DNA of 64,000 bases from an uncultured Oscillospiraceae bacterium. Its GTDB lineage: Bacteria > Bacillota > Clostridia > Oscillospirales > Oscillospiraceae. The notes under the pieces were generated by a model. That model saw only the letters and a program-made list of their open reading frames with translations, did no database searches and was not told where the DNA came from. The number at the start of each line of letters is the position of its first letter. Within the stretch, counting starts at the first letter, position 1. Shown here one piece after another: positions 51,171 through 59,968 of the stretch. The stretch spans positions 1-64,000 of the forward strand of contig CAKSWT010000007.1 of assembly GCA_934512135.1 (NCBI GenBank), read 5' to 3'. A program made the position numbers and the translations under genes.

Positions 51171-52064
51171 TTACTGCCTGCTCCGTTGAATCAGGCTCCG
51201 CATTCGGTGGCTCAGGGCCGGCTTGCTCACCGGCGGATCCACCAGCGCCGCCAGCTCTGTCAGCGTGGCCTCAGGGTATTCCTCCCGCAGCCGGGCCGTT
51301 TCCCGCAGCTTCTCCGGCAGCTGCTCAAACAGTCCCCGGTCCCGGAGAATTCGAATGGCCGCCAGCTGTTGCTGGGCCGCGTCCACCGCCTTGGAGAGGT
51401 TTGCCGTGTCGCAGTTCACCCGGCGATTGACGCCGTTTCGGATTTCCTTCTCCATTTTCGCCTGAATGATTTTCATGGCGCAAAGAGGTGCGCCGATCAT
51501 GGTGAGGAAGTCCACAATCTGGTCGCTTTGCTTAAAGTAGAGTACATTGCTTCCCGCCCGGTGGGTGTCCTTGGGCTCAAAGCCCAGCTCCTGCAGCACG
51601 CTCCGGGTCTCGTCGCTGACCTTCAGATGGCCTGTCACCAGCTCCAGGTGGTACCGTTTGTCCGGATCCGTGACACTGCCCCCGGCCAAAAAGGCGCCCC
51701 GTATAAAACTCTGCTTACAGCAGGGTTCCTCCAGCACCGCCAGATTCACATGGAGCGCCATGGCGGCGTGCTCCTGGCCGAAAGCCGTGAAAATCGCCTG
51801 GAGCTTTTCCGGGTCGTCGATAACAAAGGCATGCTTCCCCGGCTGCTCCAAAGAGGGAAATTGGTCAAAATCCACCCCAAAGCTCCGGCGGAACAGCCGG
51901 GGCAGCCGCTCGGCAAAATGACGGTTTTCCGTAACAATCCGAATCTCCTGCCGGGAGAAGGTGTTGCAGTAGAGCAGAATGCCGTAGCACTCCGCCGTCC
52001 GGCAGCACTTTTTCTCCGGAAAGTCCCGGCAGAGTTCTTCCCGCACCTCTGAGGCAAATGACAT
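51171..52064 (-). CDS. whiA: DNA-binding protein WhiA
   Basis: 297 residues. Begins MSFASEVREELCRDFPEKKC with the N-terminal LAGLIDADG-like domain (AFLAGGSVTDPDKRYHLE near 125) and ends with a helix-turn-helix (YPEATLTELAALVDPPVSKP, ALSHRMRSL). WhiA affects cell division and nucleoid behaviour in Firmicutes. The ATG at 52064 is chosen over a GTG three codons earlier because AGGTGA is spaced properly. Last of rapZ-yvcK-whiA. Confidence 0.96.
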   Translation of the reverse strand: MSFASEVREELCRDFPEKKCCRTAECYGILLYCNTFSRQEIRIVTENRHFAERLPRLFRRSFGVDFDQFPSLEQPGKHAFVIDDPEKLQAIFTAFGQEHAAMALHVNLAVLEEPCCKQSFIRGAFLAGGSVTDPDKRYHLELVTGHLKVSDETRSVLQELGFEPKDTHRAGSNVLYFKQSDQIVDFLTMIGAPLCAMKIIQAKMEKEIRNGVNRRVNCDTANLSKAVDAAQQQLAAIRILRDRGLFEQLPEKLRETARLREEYPEATLTELAALVDPPVSKPALSHRMRSLIQRSRQ

Positions 52065-52073
52065 GTCGATCAC

Positions 52074-53084
52074 CTATCTTCGTCTGCTTTTTCCCCGCCG
52101 GTACCACAGCTCCATAATGGCCGCAGCCAGCAGCGCCGGGTCATGGCGGGCGTATTCGCTGTTTTCCGACAGCAGCGGCGCCGTAAACAGCTTCGCCCCC
52201 TGGGCCTCCACCGCCTCCCGGTTCACCAGCATCACCTCCGCTCCCTCCCGGAGGTACTCCTCCTGAAGGTGCCTCGGCACTGGGCTGGAGTTGGCCAGGC
52301 AAGCGTCCACCACCCCCTGGGCACTGTGGCGCATCAGCTCCCGGAGATGATCCGCCGCAGTGTAGCCCTCGGTCTCCCCGTCCTGGGTCATCAGGTTCAT
52401 CACCATGACCTTGTACGCCTTGGAGGCCAGCACTGCCTCCGTTATGCCCTGGACCAGGAAGTTAGGGATAATGCTGGTGTAGAGGCTGCCTGGGCCGATC
52501 AGAATCAAGTCCGCTCTGGAAATGGCCTCCAGACTCTCCGGGAAGGCCTCCGGATGCTCCGGCATCAGCACCACCCGGCGAATCCGCTTTCTGGTCTCTT
52601 TTTTGTGGTAAAAAATTGCGCTCTCCCCCAGAATGGAGGACCCGTCCTCAAACTGGGCCTGGAGATGGATATCCTCCTCCGTCACCGGCAGCACCCGGCC
52701 GGTAATGGCCAGGACCTGACCCATCCGCCGCACCGCCTCAGCAAAGGATCCGCAGATCCCGTTTAAGGCCGCCAGCAGCAGATTGCCAAAGTTCTGCCCG
52801 GTCAGCGACCCCTCGGCAAACCGATAATTCATCAGCTGCTCCATGACAGGCTCCGTATTGGCCAGGGCCAACACACAGTCCCGGGCGTCTCCCGGAGGCA
52901 GCATCCCCAGATCCTGCCGGAGCATTCCGCTGCCGCCGCCGTCATCCGCCATGGTCACAATGGCCGTAATATCCCGAGAATAGTGCTTGAGTCCCCGAAG
53001 CATGGTGGAAAGGCCGTGCCCGCCTCCAATGGCAACAATCCGTGGGGCGCCGCCGGGGGAATACAGTCTCACTTCTTCTTCCAT
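52074..53084 (-). CDS. yvcK: Gluconeogenesis/morphogenesis factor YvcK
   Basis: 336 residues. Family core RIVAIGGGHGLSTMLRGLK at the N-terminus, MADDGGGSGMLRQDLGMLPPGD, and ILIGPGSLYTSIIPNFLV near 200. YvcK binds UDP-sugars and supports cell shape and gluconeogenic growth. ATG at 53084 follows AGGAGGGG; an earlier in-frame codon at 53108 would overlap rapZ less naturally. Nine bases before whiA. Confidence 0.95.
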   Translation of the reverse strand: MEEEVRLYSPGGAPRIVAIGGGHGLSTMLRGLKHYSRDITAIVTMADDGGGSGMLRQDLGMLPPGDARDCVLALANTEPVMEQLMNYRFAEGSLTGQNFGNLLLAALNGICGSFAEAVRRMGQVLAITGRVLPVTEEDIHLQAQFEDGSSILGESAIFYHKKETRKRIRRVVLMPEHPEAFPESLEAISRADLILIGPGSLYTSIIPNFLVQGITEAVLASKAYKVMVMNLMTQDGETEGYTAADHLRELMRHSAQGVVDACLANSSPVPRHLQEEYLREGAEVMLVNREAVEAQGAKLFTAPLLSENSEYARHDPALLAAAIMELWYRRGKSRRR

Positions 53085-53104
53085 GGTCCCCTCCTGCCTG
53101 CAGC

Positions 53105-53965
53105 TCATCCGCGGCCTACGTCCCGGTGGTTTACCACCGTGGGGTATCCCCGCTTGGCCACATACTCTCCCAGTTCCTTGGCCACCGCCACAGAGCGGTG
53201 CCGGCCGCCGGTACAGCCAACGGCAATCATCAAGGAGGTCTTCCCCTCCTCAAAATACAGCGGCAGGGAAAAGGCCAGCAGATCCTCCAGCTTGGAGAAA
53301 TAGTCCCTGGTCTGCTGGTAGGAGAACACGAAATCCCGCACCTCGGGCATCATGCCCGTTTTGGGCCGCAGCTCTGCGATATAGTAGGGGTTCGGCAGGA
53401 ACCGCACATCAAACACCAGGTCCGCATCCATGGGCAAACCGTATTTAAACCCAAAGGAGATGATATTCACCACCATAGCCCGCTGGGGCTTGTCCCCCTC
53501 AAAGAGCCGGATGATCTCGCCGCGGAGCTGTCCGGTGGTCAAGGAGGTGGTGTCGATGATAAAATCCGCCCGGGCCCGCACCTGAGTCAGCAGCTGCTTC
53601 TCCTTCTGGACCGCCTCCGCCAGCGGCGTGCCGTCCCGGCTCAAGGGATGGGAGCGCCGGGTCTCCTTGTAGCGCTTGATGATGGTATCGGCCTCCGCCT
53701 CCACAAACACAATGGAGTACTGGCAGCCCATGGCGTCCAACGCATCCAGGCTGCCCAGCAGCCCCTCAAAATTTTGTCCGGCCCGCACGTCACTGACCAG
53801 CGCCACCCGCTCAAACCGTCCCGTGGTGGCCAGGCAGATCTCCGCAAACTGCTGAATCAGCTCCGGTGGCAGATTGTCCACACAGTAGTAGCCCAGGTCC
53901 TCCAGCACCGAGGCCACCTTGCTCTTTCCGGCGCCGGACTGCCCGGTAACGATCAGAAACCGCAT
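53105..53965 (-). CDS. rapZ: RapZ-family nucleotide-binding protein (YvcJ)
   Basis: 286 residues. Walker A VTGQSGAGKSKVASVLEDLG, then YYCVDNLPPELI, and the C-terminal IAVGCTGGRHRSVAVA with YPTVVNHRDVGRG. In Bacillus YvcJ hydrolyses GTP; in E. coli RapZ is an RNase adaptor. Overlaps murB by 13 bases and precedes yvcK. Confidence 0.96.
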   Translation of the reverse strand: MRFLIVTGQSGAGKSKVASVLEDLGYYCVDNLPPELIQQFAEICLATTGRFERVALVSDVRAGQNFEGLLGSLDALDAMGCQYSIVFVEAEADTIIKRYKETRRSHPLSRDGTPLAEAVQKEKQLLTQVRARADFIIDTTSLTTGQLRGEIIRLFEGDKPQRAMVVNIISFGFKYGLPMDADLVFDVRFLPNPYYIAELRPKTGMMPEVRDFVFSYQQTRDYFSKLEDLLAFSLPLYFEEGKTSLMIAVGCTGGRHRSVAVAKELGEYVAKRGYPTVVNHRDVGRG

Positions 53966-54882
53966 GGCCGCTTCACCTCCATCACTCGGACCTCCGGCTC
54001 CAGCCGGATGCCACTGCTTCGATATACTTCCTCCTCCACCTGGGCCATCAGGGCCAGCACATCCTCACAGGTGGCCTTCTCCCGGTTGATGACAAAGCCC
54101 GCATGCTTCTCGCTGACCTGGGCGCCGCCGACCCTGCGGCCCTTTAGCCCTGCCTGCTCAATGAGCGCTGCTGCATATCCCTCCTTGGGCCGTTTAAAGG
54201 TGCTGCCTGCCGAGGGATATTCCAGCGGCTGGGAGGCGCGGCGTTTGCCCATCAGCTCTGTCATCCGGGCCCGAATGTCCTCCCGATTTCCCTTTTGCAG
54301 CTGGACCTGCACCCGCAGGATCACGCAGTCCTCCTCCATAAATCGGCTGTGGCGGTAGTCCAGATCCAGCGCCGCCGCAGGGATCTCCTCTGTGGTGCCA
54401 TTGGGGTACATCACCGTAACCCCAGCCACCACCTGCTTCATTTCTCCGCCATAGGCTCCCGCATTCATATAGATGCCGCCGCCCACGGTTCCGGGGATCC
54501 CATGGGCAAACTCCAGCCCCGTAAAGCTCCGCTCCATGGCAAAGGTGGCCAATCGGGCCATGGTAACGCCGCATTCCGCCTCCAACAGGCCGTTGCCCAA
54601 ATCGACAATGGCCGTCAATCCGGTTCGAGTCTCGATCATCAGGGTGTCCAGGCCCTGGTCCGGGGCCAGCACGTTGGTGCCCGCGCCCAGCACCATGGGC
54701 TTCACCCGGTACTGGCCGCTCAGCCGAAACACCTCTCTGAGCTGCTCCTCCGTCTCAGGAAACACCATCACAGCCACAGGGCCGCCGATCTGAAAGGACG
54801 TGTGGCGGCACAGCGGCTCTCCCTGCTTCAGCGGCACACCGGCCAGCTGCAAATCGGTAATCATTTCACGCAAATGTTCCAT
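53953..54882 (-). CDS. murB: UDP-N-acetylenolpyruvoylglucosamine reductase
   Basis: 309 residues; FAD enzyme of peptidoglycan precursor synthesis. FAD-binding segments CRHTSFQIGGPVAVMVFP and VLGAGTNVLAPDQGLD, GIPGTVGGGIYMNAGAYGGE near 125, and the catalytic-serine loop PSAGSTFKRP near 225. Length and lack of an extra loop place it in type II. First gene of the murB-rapZ-yvcK-whiA-nudix-dnaE operon. Confidence 0.96.
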   Translation of the reverse strand: MEHLREMITDLQLAGVPLKQGEPLCRHTSFQIGGPVAVMVFPETEEQLREVFRLSGQYRVKPMVLGAGTNVLAPDQGLDTLMIETRTGLTAIVDLGNGLLEAECGVTMARLATFAMERSFTGLEFAHGIPGTVGGGIYMNAGAYGGEMKQVVAGVTVMYPNGTTEEIPAAALDLDYRHSRFMEEDCVILRVQVQLQKGNREDIRARMTELMGKRRASQPLEYPSAGSTFKRPKEGYAAALIEQAGLKGRRVGGAQVSEKHAGFVINREKATCEDVLALMAQVEEEVYRSSGIRLEPEVRVMEVKRPCGF

Positions 54883-54920
54883 AGCAAGCTCCTGTTTTCA
54901 AGTGGGTATGGTTTTTTTCT

Positions 54921-54949
54921 ATTGTACCACAGGTTCTGCCGGATGTCAC
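54921..54949 (-). promoter_or_regulatory. Promoter of the murB-dnaE operon
   Basis: Minus strand GTGACA (54944-54949), 17-base spacer, TACAAT (54921-54926), 39 bases before the murB ATG. Confidence 0.75.
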
Positions 54950-54993
54950 GAACTTCTGCGCTTCCCCGGTGCATCCCGCAGCCTGTTCCTCCG

Positions 54994-55029
54994 AAAAAAA
55001 GTCCCGCCGCAGGAGCACTGCGGCGGGAC
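54994..55029 (-). terminator. Terminator after ileS
   Basis: Perfect GTCCCGCCGCA / TGCGGCGGGAC stem (55001-55029) followed on the minus strand by TTTTTTT, 13 bases after the ileS stop. Confidence 0.95.
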
Positions 55030-55041
55030 AATCCTTTGGAA

Positions 55042-57843
55042 TTAGAGTTTGATTTTCTTCAGCACCGCAGCGCACCGGGGGCAGAGCTCCGTCTCCGGAT
55101 CCACCGCCTGGCTGTGCACCCAGCAGCGGCTGCACTTAGGCGCCTGGGAAGGCGCCACCGCCACGGTCACACCGGGGAAGTTTTCCCCGGCCATTCCCTG
55201 GCCCTGGCCCTCTGCCACCGTGACCTTGGACACGATGCAGATTGCCGCCAGATCATGATGACCCATAGCCTCAAAGCTCTTCCGGCCCTCCTGGCTGAGA
55301 TACAGGGTGATCTCCGCGTCCAGAGGCTTGCCCACGGTTTTCTGGGCCCGGGCCTGCTCCAGCGCCTTGTTCACATCGGCACGCAGCGCAATGACCAGCT
55401 CCCACTGGGCCGCCTGTTCGGGGCTGAGGCACAGGCTCTCATCATCGCAGGGAATGTCGTTGAGCAGCACGCAGGAGTTGTCGTCTCCGGCTCCATGGGG
55501 CATCGCCGCCCAGATCTCCTCGGAGGTGAAGGCCAGCATGGGCGCCAGCATCCGGGTCATGCCGTCCAGAATCCGGTACAGGGTGGTACGGGCAGCCCCA
55601 CGCTGCTCCTCATCCCCGCAGTACAGCCGATCCTTGATAATGTCCAGATAGAAGTTGGACATATCCAGCACGCAGAAATTGTAGATGGCACGGTAAACCC
55701 CGTGGAACTCATACCGGTCATAGGCCCCACGAACTGTCTTAACCAGCTCGTTGTACCGGGCCAGCGCCCACTGATCCAGGGGCTCCAGGGCCTCATAGGA
55801 CACCTGATCCGTATCCGGTCGGAAGCCGTCCAGGTTGCCCAGCATATACCGGGCCGTATTCCGAATCTTCAGATAGGCCTGAGACAGCTGCTTGAGAATG
55901 TCCTTGGAAATACGCATATCCTGGGTATAGTCCGCCGAGGCCACCCACAGGCGAAGCATATCCGCACCGTAGTCCTTGATGACCTCCTCCGGGGCCACCG
56001 CATTGCCCAGCGACTTATGCATGGCCCGGCCCTCGCCGTCCACCGTCCAGCCGTGGGTAATGATCTGCTTATAGGGCGCCACGCCCTTGGTGGCAATGGA
56101 GGTCAGCATGGAGGACTGGAACCAGCCCCGATACTGATCGCCGCCTTCCAGGTATACGTCTGCCGGGAAGCGGAGCTCCGGCCGCTGGTCCACCACAGCG
56201 GCGTGGGTGGAGCCGGAATCAAACCACACGTCCATGATGTCGGACTCCTTGGAGAAGTGCTTATGGCCGCACTTGGGGCACACGAAGCCCTCGGGCACCA
56301 GCTCGTCAGCGGTTTTTTCAAACCAGATGTTGGAGCCGTGGTCATGGAACAGGTTTGCGATATGGTCAATGGTCTCGGGGGTCACAATGTCAGCCCCGCA
56401 CTGATCGCAGTAGAAGATCGGAATGGGAACGCCCCACTTCCGCTGGCGGGAAATGCACCAGTCGGAGCGCTCGGTAATCATGGAGGTCATTCGCTCCTTG
56501 CCCCAGTCTGGCTTCCAGGAGATGCCGTCGCAGGAATCCACCGCAGCCTGCTTGATGGCATCCACCGAGCAGAACCACTGCTCCGTGGCCCGGAAGATAA
56601 TGGGCTTTTTGCAGCGCCAGCAGTGGGGATAGGAGTGGACAATGTCCTCCCGGGCCAGCAGCGCACCGCTCTCCTCCAGCACCGGCAGCACATAGTCGTT
56701 GGCCTTGGAGATGTGGACCCCGTTAAACTTTTCATCGGTCATGACACCCTTGGCGTTCACCGGCACGGGAACGCCAATGTGCGTCAGCCCCGCCTTGTCG
56801 TACTTCTGGCAGATGGCAAAGTCGTCGGCGCCAAAGCCGGGGGCCGTATGGACACAGCCGGAGCCGGCGTCCAGTGTAACGTGGTCGCCGCAGAGCACCA
56901 CAGAGTCAATATCCAGGAAGGGGTGCTGGGCCGTCATCAGCTCCAGCTCCGCGCCGGGCAGCGTGGCAATGACCTGATAGCTGTCGATTCCGGCAGCCTT
57001 GGCCACCTCTCCTGCCAGATCCTTGGCCACAATGTAGACCTCGCCGGAGGCCACCTTCATGAGCACATATTCAAAGTCGGGATTCACGGAAATGGCACGG
57101 TTGCCCGGCAGCGTCCAGGCTGTGGTGGTCCAGATCACAAAATAGGTTTGATTCAGGTCCGTCAGGGAGGCCAGCTTGCCCCGGTCATCCTTGACCTTGA
57201 ACTTGACAAAGATGGTGGTACAGGGGTCGTCCTGATACTCGATCTCCGCCTCGGCCAGCGCCGTCTCGTCGGTATAGCACCAGTACACAGGCTTCAGGCC
57301 CTTATAGATATAGCCCTTCTCCGCCATTTTGCCGAACACGCGAATCTGCTCCGCCTCAAACTCAGGCTTCAGGGTGAGATAGGGATTCTCCCAGTCGCCC
57401 ACCACGCCCAGTCTCTGGAATTCAGACCGCTGCCGGTCCACATAGCTCAGCGCATACTCCCGGCACTTGTCCCGGAACTCCACGTCGCTCAGCTCGTCCC
57501 GCTTGATCTTCTTATTTTTGAGGATCGCAGACTCAATGGGCAGGCCATGGGTGTCCCAGCCGGGAATATAGGGCGCCTGATACCCGGTCATATTCTTATA
57601 GCGGACGATCATGTCCTTGAGAATCTTATTGAGCGCCGTGCCAATGTGGATGTCGCCGTTGGCATAGGGAGGGCCGTCGTGGAGAATAAAGCTGGGCTTC
57701 CCCTGGTTGTGCTTCATGAGCTTGTGATAGGTTTCCACCTCGTATTTGCCGTTGAGGAGCTCCGGCTCCCGCTTCGGCAGGCCGGCCCGCATGGGAAATT
57801 CCGTGACGGGCAGATGAATTGTCTTGTTGTAATCCTTCGCCAT
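55042..57843 (-). CDS. ileS: Isoleucine-tRNA ligase
   Basis: 933 residues, class I synthetase. HIGH-type motif DGPPYANGDIHIGTALNK near residue 57, CP1 editing domain with TTTAWTLPGNRAISV near 240, and a C-terminal zinc finger CSRCWVHSQAVDPETELCPRC. The KMSKS position reads EGRAMHKSLGN (near 595). The zinc finger and length identify the bacterial IleS1 class. It is 54 bases from divIVA; no T-box is present in that gap. Confidence 0.97.
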   Translation of the reverse strand: MAKDYNKTIHLPVTEFPMRAGLPKREPELLNGKYEVETYHKLMKHNQGKPSFILHDGPPYANGDIHIGTALNKILKDMIVRYKNMTGYQAPYIPGWDTHGLPIESAILKNKKIKRDELSDVEFRDKCREYALSYVDRQRSEFQRLGVVGDWENPYLTLKPEFEAEQIRVFGKMAEKGYIYKGLKPVYWCYTDETALAEAEIEYQDDPCTTIFVKFKVKDDRGKLASLTDLNQTYFVIWTTTAWTLPGNRAISVNPDFEYVLMKVASGEVYIVAKDLAGEVAKAAGIDSYQVIATLPGAELELMTAQHPFLDIDSVVLCGDHVTLDAGSGCVHTAPGFGADDFAICQKYDKAGLTHIGVPVPVNAKGVMTDEKFNGVHISKANDYVLPVLEESGALLAREDIVHSYPHCWRCKKPIIFRATEQWFCSVDAIKQAAVDSCDGISWKPDWGKERMTSMITERSDWCISRQRKWGVPIPIFYCDQCGADIVTPETIDHIANLFHDHGSNIWFEKTADELVPEGFVCPKCGHKHFSKESDIMDVWFDSGSTHAAVVDQRPELRFPADVYLEGGDQYRGWFQSSMLTSIATKGVAPYKQIITHGWTVDGEGRAMHKSLGNAVAPEEVIKDYGADMLRLWVASADYTQDMRISKDILKQLSQAYLKIRNTARYMLGNLDGFRPDTDQVSYEALEPLDQWALARYNELVKTVRGAYDRYEFHGVYRAIYNFCVLDMSNFYLDIIKDRLYCGDEEQRGAARTTLYRILDGMTRMLAPMLAFTSEEIWAAMPHGAGDDNSCVLLNDIPCDDESLCLSPEQAAQWELVIALRADVNKALEQARAQKTVGKPLDAEITLYLSQEGRKSFEAMGHHDLAAICIVSKVTVAEGQGQGMAGENFPGVTVAVAPSQAPKCSRCWVHSQAVDPETELCPRCAAVLKKIKL

Positions 57844-57897
57844 TACCTGTTGATCCCTTCTTCTGCCCCTGGGCAGATTGTATGTATTCTCTCCCCG

Positions 57898-58617
57898 TTA
57901 CCGAACGGGTTCCATGGCCCTGGTGTCTCCCAGGCTCTGGGGTTCGCTGCCGCCCTTTGGCGTACCCTCCGCCAAAATGCGGGTAATGTTCTCCTCAATC
58001 TGACGCGCCACATCCGTGTCGGTCTTCTCCGGCTTTTCCGCCGGATTGGCAGCCTTGGGCGCCTCGGTCTGAGCCTTCGCCCGCTTCGGCAGCGGGTTCT
58101 TTCCACCGCTGCCAGTGGAGAGCTTCGCCGCCGTCTTTTTCTCGGTGCTCTGGGTGGTGAGGTCCATCTGCTTGATCTGCTCCAGCTGGGACAGCTGACC
58201 ATGGACCCGGTCCTCGATCTCCGCAATAAACTTGGCCGCAGCCTGCTTGGCCAGCTCCACCCGCTGGGCCTCCGCCGCCACCTCGTCCTGAAGCTCCTGG
58301 CTTCTCTGGCGGAGCTTTCCCTCGGTGTCCGTAATCATTTTGGCGCTTTTCCGCTGAGCCTCGCTAATCAGGTCATCCGCCGTCTTCTGGGCGGCCAGAA
58401 GGGCGCGGTTGATGCCCTCCTCCTGCTTGCGGTATTCCTCCAGCCGGTCAACCAGCACCTTCATCTTGCTTTTCAGCACGGCATTTTCCTTGTAGAGGGT
58501 GGCATAATCCTCGGCCAAAGGCGTCAGAAGCTCCTCCACAGAACTCATGCTGTATCCGCCGAACACAGCCTTTTCCAGACTGCTGCTTTGTTCCTGAATC
58601 TCCTGTGGCGTGAACAT
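57898..58617 (-). CDS. divIVA: DivIVA-domain protein
   Basis: 239 residues. The N-terminal DivIVA core (MFTPQEIQEQS, FGGYSMSSVEELLTPLAEDY) leads into a long coiled coil (about 45-150), then an Ala/Lys/Thr-rich flexible tail (155-205) and a short helix. It marks curved membrane at septa and poles. The core differs from the classical DivIVA start (usually MxLTPxDI) and the spacer from helix to coil is short. ATG at 58617 follows AAAGGAGAT. Follows sepF as in many Firmicutes. Confidence 0.88.
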   Translation of the reverse strand: MFTPQEIQEQSSSLEKAVFGGYSMSSVEELLTPLAEDYATLYKENAVLKSKMKVLVDRLEEYRKQEEGINRALLAAQKTADDLISEAQRKSAKMITDTEGKLRQRSQELQDEVAAEAQRVELAKQAAAKFIAEIEDRVHGQLSQLEQIKQMDLTTQSTEKKTAAKLSTGSGGKNPLPKRAKAQTEAPKAANPAEKPEKTDTDVARQIEENITRILAEGTPKGGSEPQSLGDTRAMEPVR

Positions 58618-58682
58618 ACCATATCTCCTTTCAAAGAGCGAAAGGGCTCGGTGCAGCACCCAGCCCTTACGACTTTATTTGT

Positions 58683-59231
58683 TTAGGCGTTGAGCTGTTC
58701 TCCGTTCTTGGCGTCATCCACGCCCACATCCTTGGGGGCAATGATGATCACGCTGGTGGACGCCTTTTTGATGGAGCCGTCCAGGGCAAAGGCGCAGCCG
58801 CTGAGGAAGTCGATGACCCGGCGGGCCACCTTCTCGTCGGTGTCCTCACAGTTGAGGATCACGGTATCCCCCTGGCAGATGTGCTTTGCAATCACCGTGG
58901 CGGCGTCAAACTCCTCGGGCTTGACCAGCACCACACGATATTTGGAATTGTCAGAGACCGCACCCATATTGATCGGTGCAGCGGACGTTCTGGGAATATC
59001 CCCAATGCCCATACCGGAGCCCATGGTAGCACCCATGGCGGCGGCGGAGCCCATGGCGGCAGCGCCACCCATCCCCATCACCGGATCCGGCGCGGCCGTC
59101 GGCGCCGCCTCTGTGGGACGAGCATAAGCGGGCTCATCGGTATCCATGTCGAGATCGGAATCATCGTCGATCAGCGCGCTGTCGTCATCATAAGGCCGGG
59201 TCAATTTTTTCAGTTCGTCCATAATACTCAT
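58683..59231 (-). CDS. sepF: Cell division protein SepF
   Basis: 182 residues. N-terminal amphipathic helix MSIMDELKKLTRPYDDD, an Ala/Met/Gly-rich linker (about 40-85; many MG and AAMG units), and a C-terminal SepF domain (about 95-175: YRVVLVKPEEFDAATVIAKH, VILNCEDTDEKVARRVIDFL, SGCAFALDGSI). SepF tethers FtsZ to the membrane. ATG at 59231 has GGAGG at good spacing. Between yggS and divIVA. Confidence 0.94.
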   Translation of the reverse strand: MSIMDELKKLTRPYDDDSALIDDDSDLDMDTDEPAYARPTEAAPTAAPDPVMGMGGAAAMGSAAAMGATMGSGMGIGDIPRTSAAPINMGAVSDNSKYRVVLVKPEEFDAATVIAKHICQGDTVILNCEDTDEKVARRVIDFLSGCAFALDGSIKKASTSVIIIAPKDVGVDDAKNGEQLNA

Positions 59232-59247
59232 GGCAGTGTCCTCCAAA

Positions 59248-59952
59248 TCAATTTTTTACGTATTGTCTCGCGCCAAAAATGCGGGTACCAACCCGGATCA
59301 TTGTAGTACCCTCCTTGATGGCATCGGCAAAGTCGTCACTCATGCCCATAGATAGGCAGTCTATGCTAGTATTATCGTATTTTTTCGCCTTTATGTCAAC
59401 ATAAAGCTGATACATTTTCGCAAAATATCTCAAATTTCCGCCATTTTCCACGGAAATCGGTGGAATCGTCATAAAGCCTCGGAGCCGAAGGTTGGGATAT
59501 TCCCTCATTTGGGCCGCCATCTCGTCGGCCTGCTCCGGAAGAATCCCGCTTTTGGCCGTCTCTCCGCCAATATTGACCTCCACCAAAATGTCCTGGCGAA
59601 GGCCCCGCTGGGCTGCCAGCCGGTTCAGCACCTGCATCAGCTCCGGAGAATCCACCGACTGAATCAGATCCGCCACTCCCACCAGAAACTTGGCCTTGTT
59701 CTTCTGCAGGTGACCAATAAAGTGCAGCGGCGCCCCGGCATAGGCCCCTTGGGCGTTTTTCTCCTGGAGCTCCTGCACACGGTTTTCCCCGCAGATGTCC
59801 ACCCCGGCGGCGATGGCCTCTCGGACCCGCTGGGCATCGTTCATTTTTGTGGCAGCCAGCAGCTTGACCTCTCCGGCGGGGCGTCCCGCCTGGGCCTCTG
59901 CCCGCGCCATTTCCTCCCGGATCCGGGATACGTTTTCACGAATTTCATTCAT
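59248..59952 (-). CDS. yggS: YggS/PLPBP-family pyridoxal phosphate homeostasis protein
   Basis: 234 residues, alanine-racemase-like barrel without the second domain. PLP lysine in KLLAATKMNDAQR near 35, then GENRVQELQEK, HFIGHLQKNKAKF near 85, and C-terminal LSMGMSDDFADAIKEGTTMI, RVGTRIFG. The family manages PLP and amino-acid balance. ATG at 59952. Clustered with sepF/divIVA, like Bacillus ylmE. Confidence 0.94.
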   Translation of the reverse strand: MNEIRENVSRIREEMARAEAQAGRPAGEVKLLAATKMNDAQRVREAIAAGVDICGENRVQELQEKNAQGAYAGAPLHFIGHLQKNKAKFLVGVADLIQSVDSPELMQVLNRLAAQRGLRQDILVEVNIGGETAKSGILPEQADEMAAQMREYPNLRLRGFMTIPPISVENGGNLRYFAKMYQLYVDIKAKKYDNTSIDCLSMGMSDDFADAIKEGTTMIRVGTRIFGARQYVKN

Positions 59953-59968
59953 CGCTATTGCCTCGCTC

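Noticed and set aside
57844..57897. T-box for ileS
   Set aside because: The gap is only 54 bases and lacks the T-box core.
54295..58686. A 1463-codon open frame on the plus strand opposite murB to divIVA
   Set aside because: It is antisense to several well-identified genes and exists because GC-rich third positions suppress stops; it has no domain or ribosome site.
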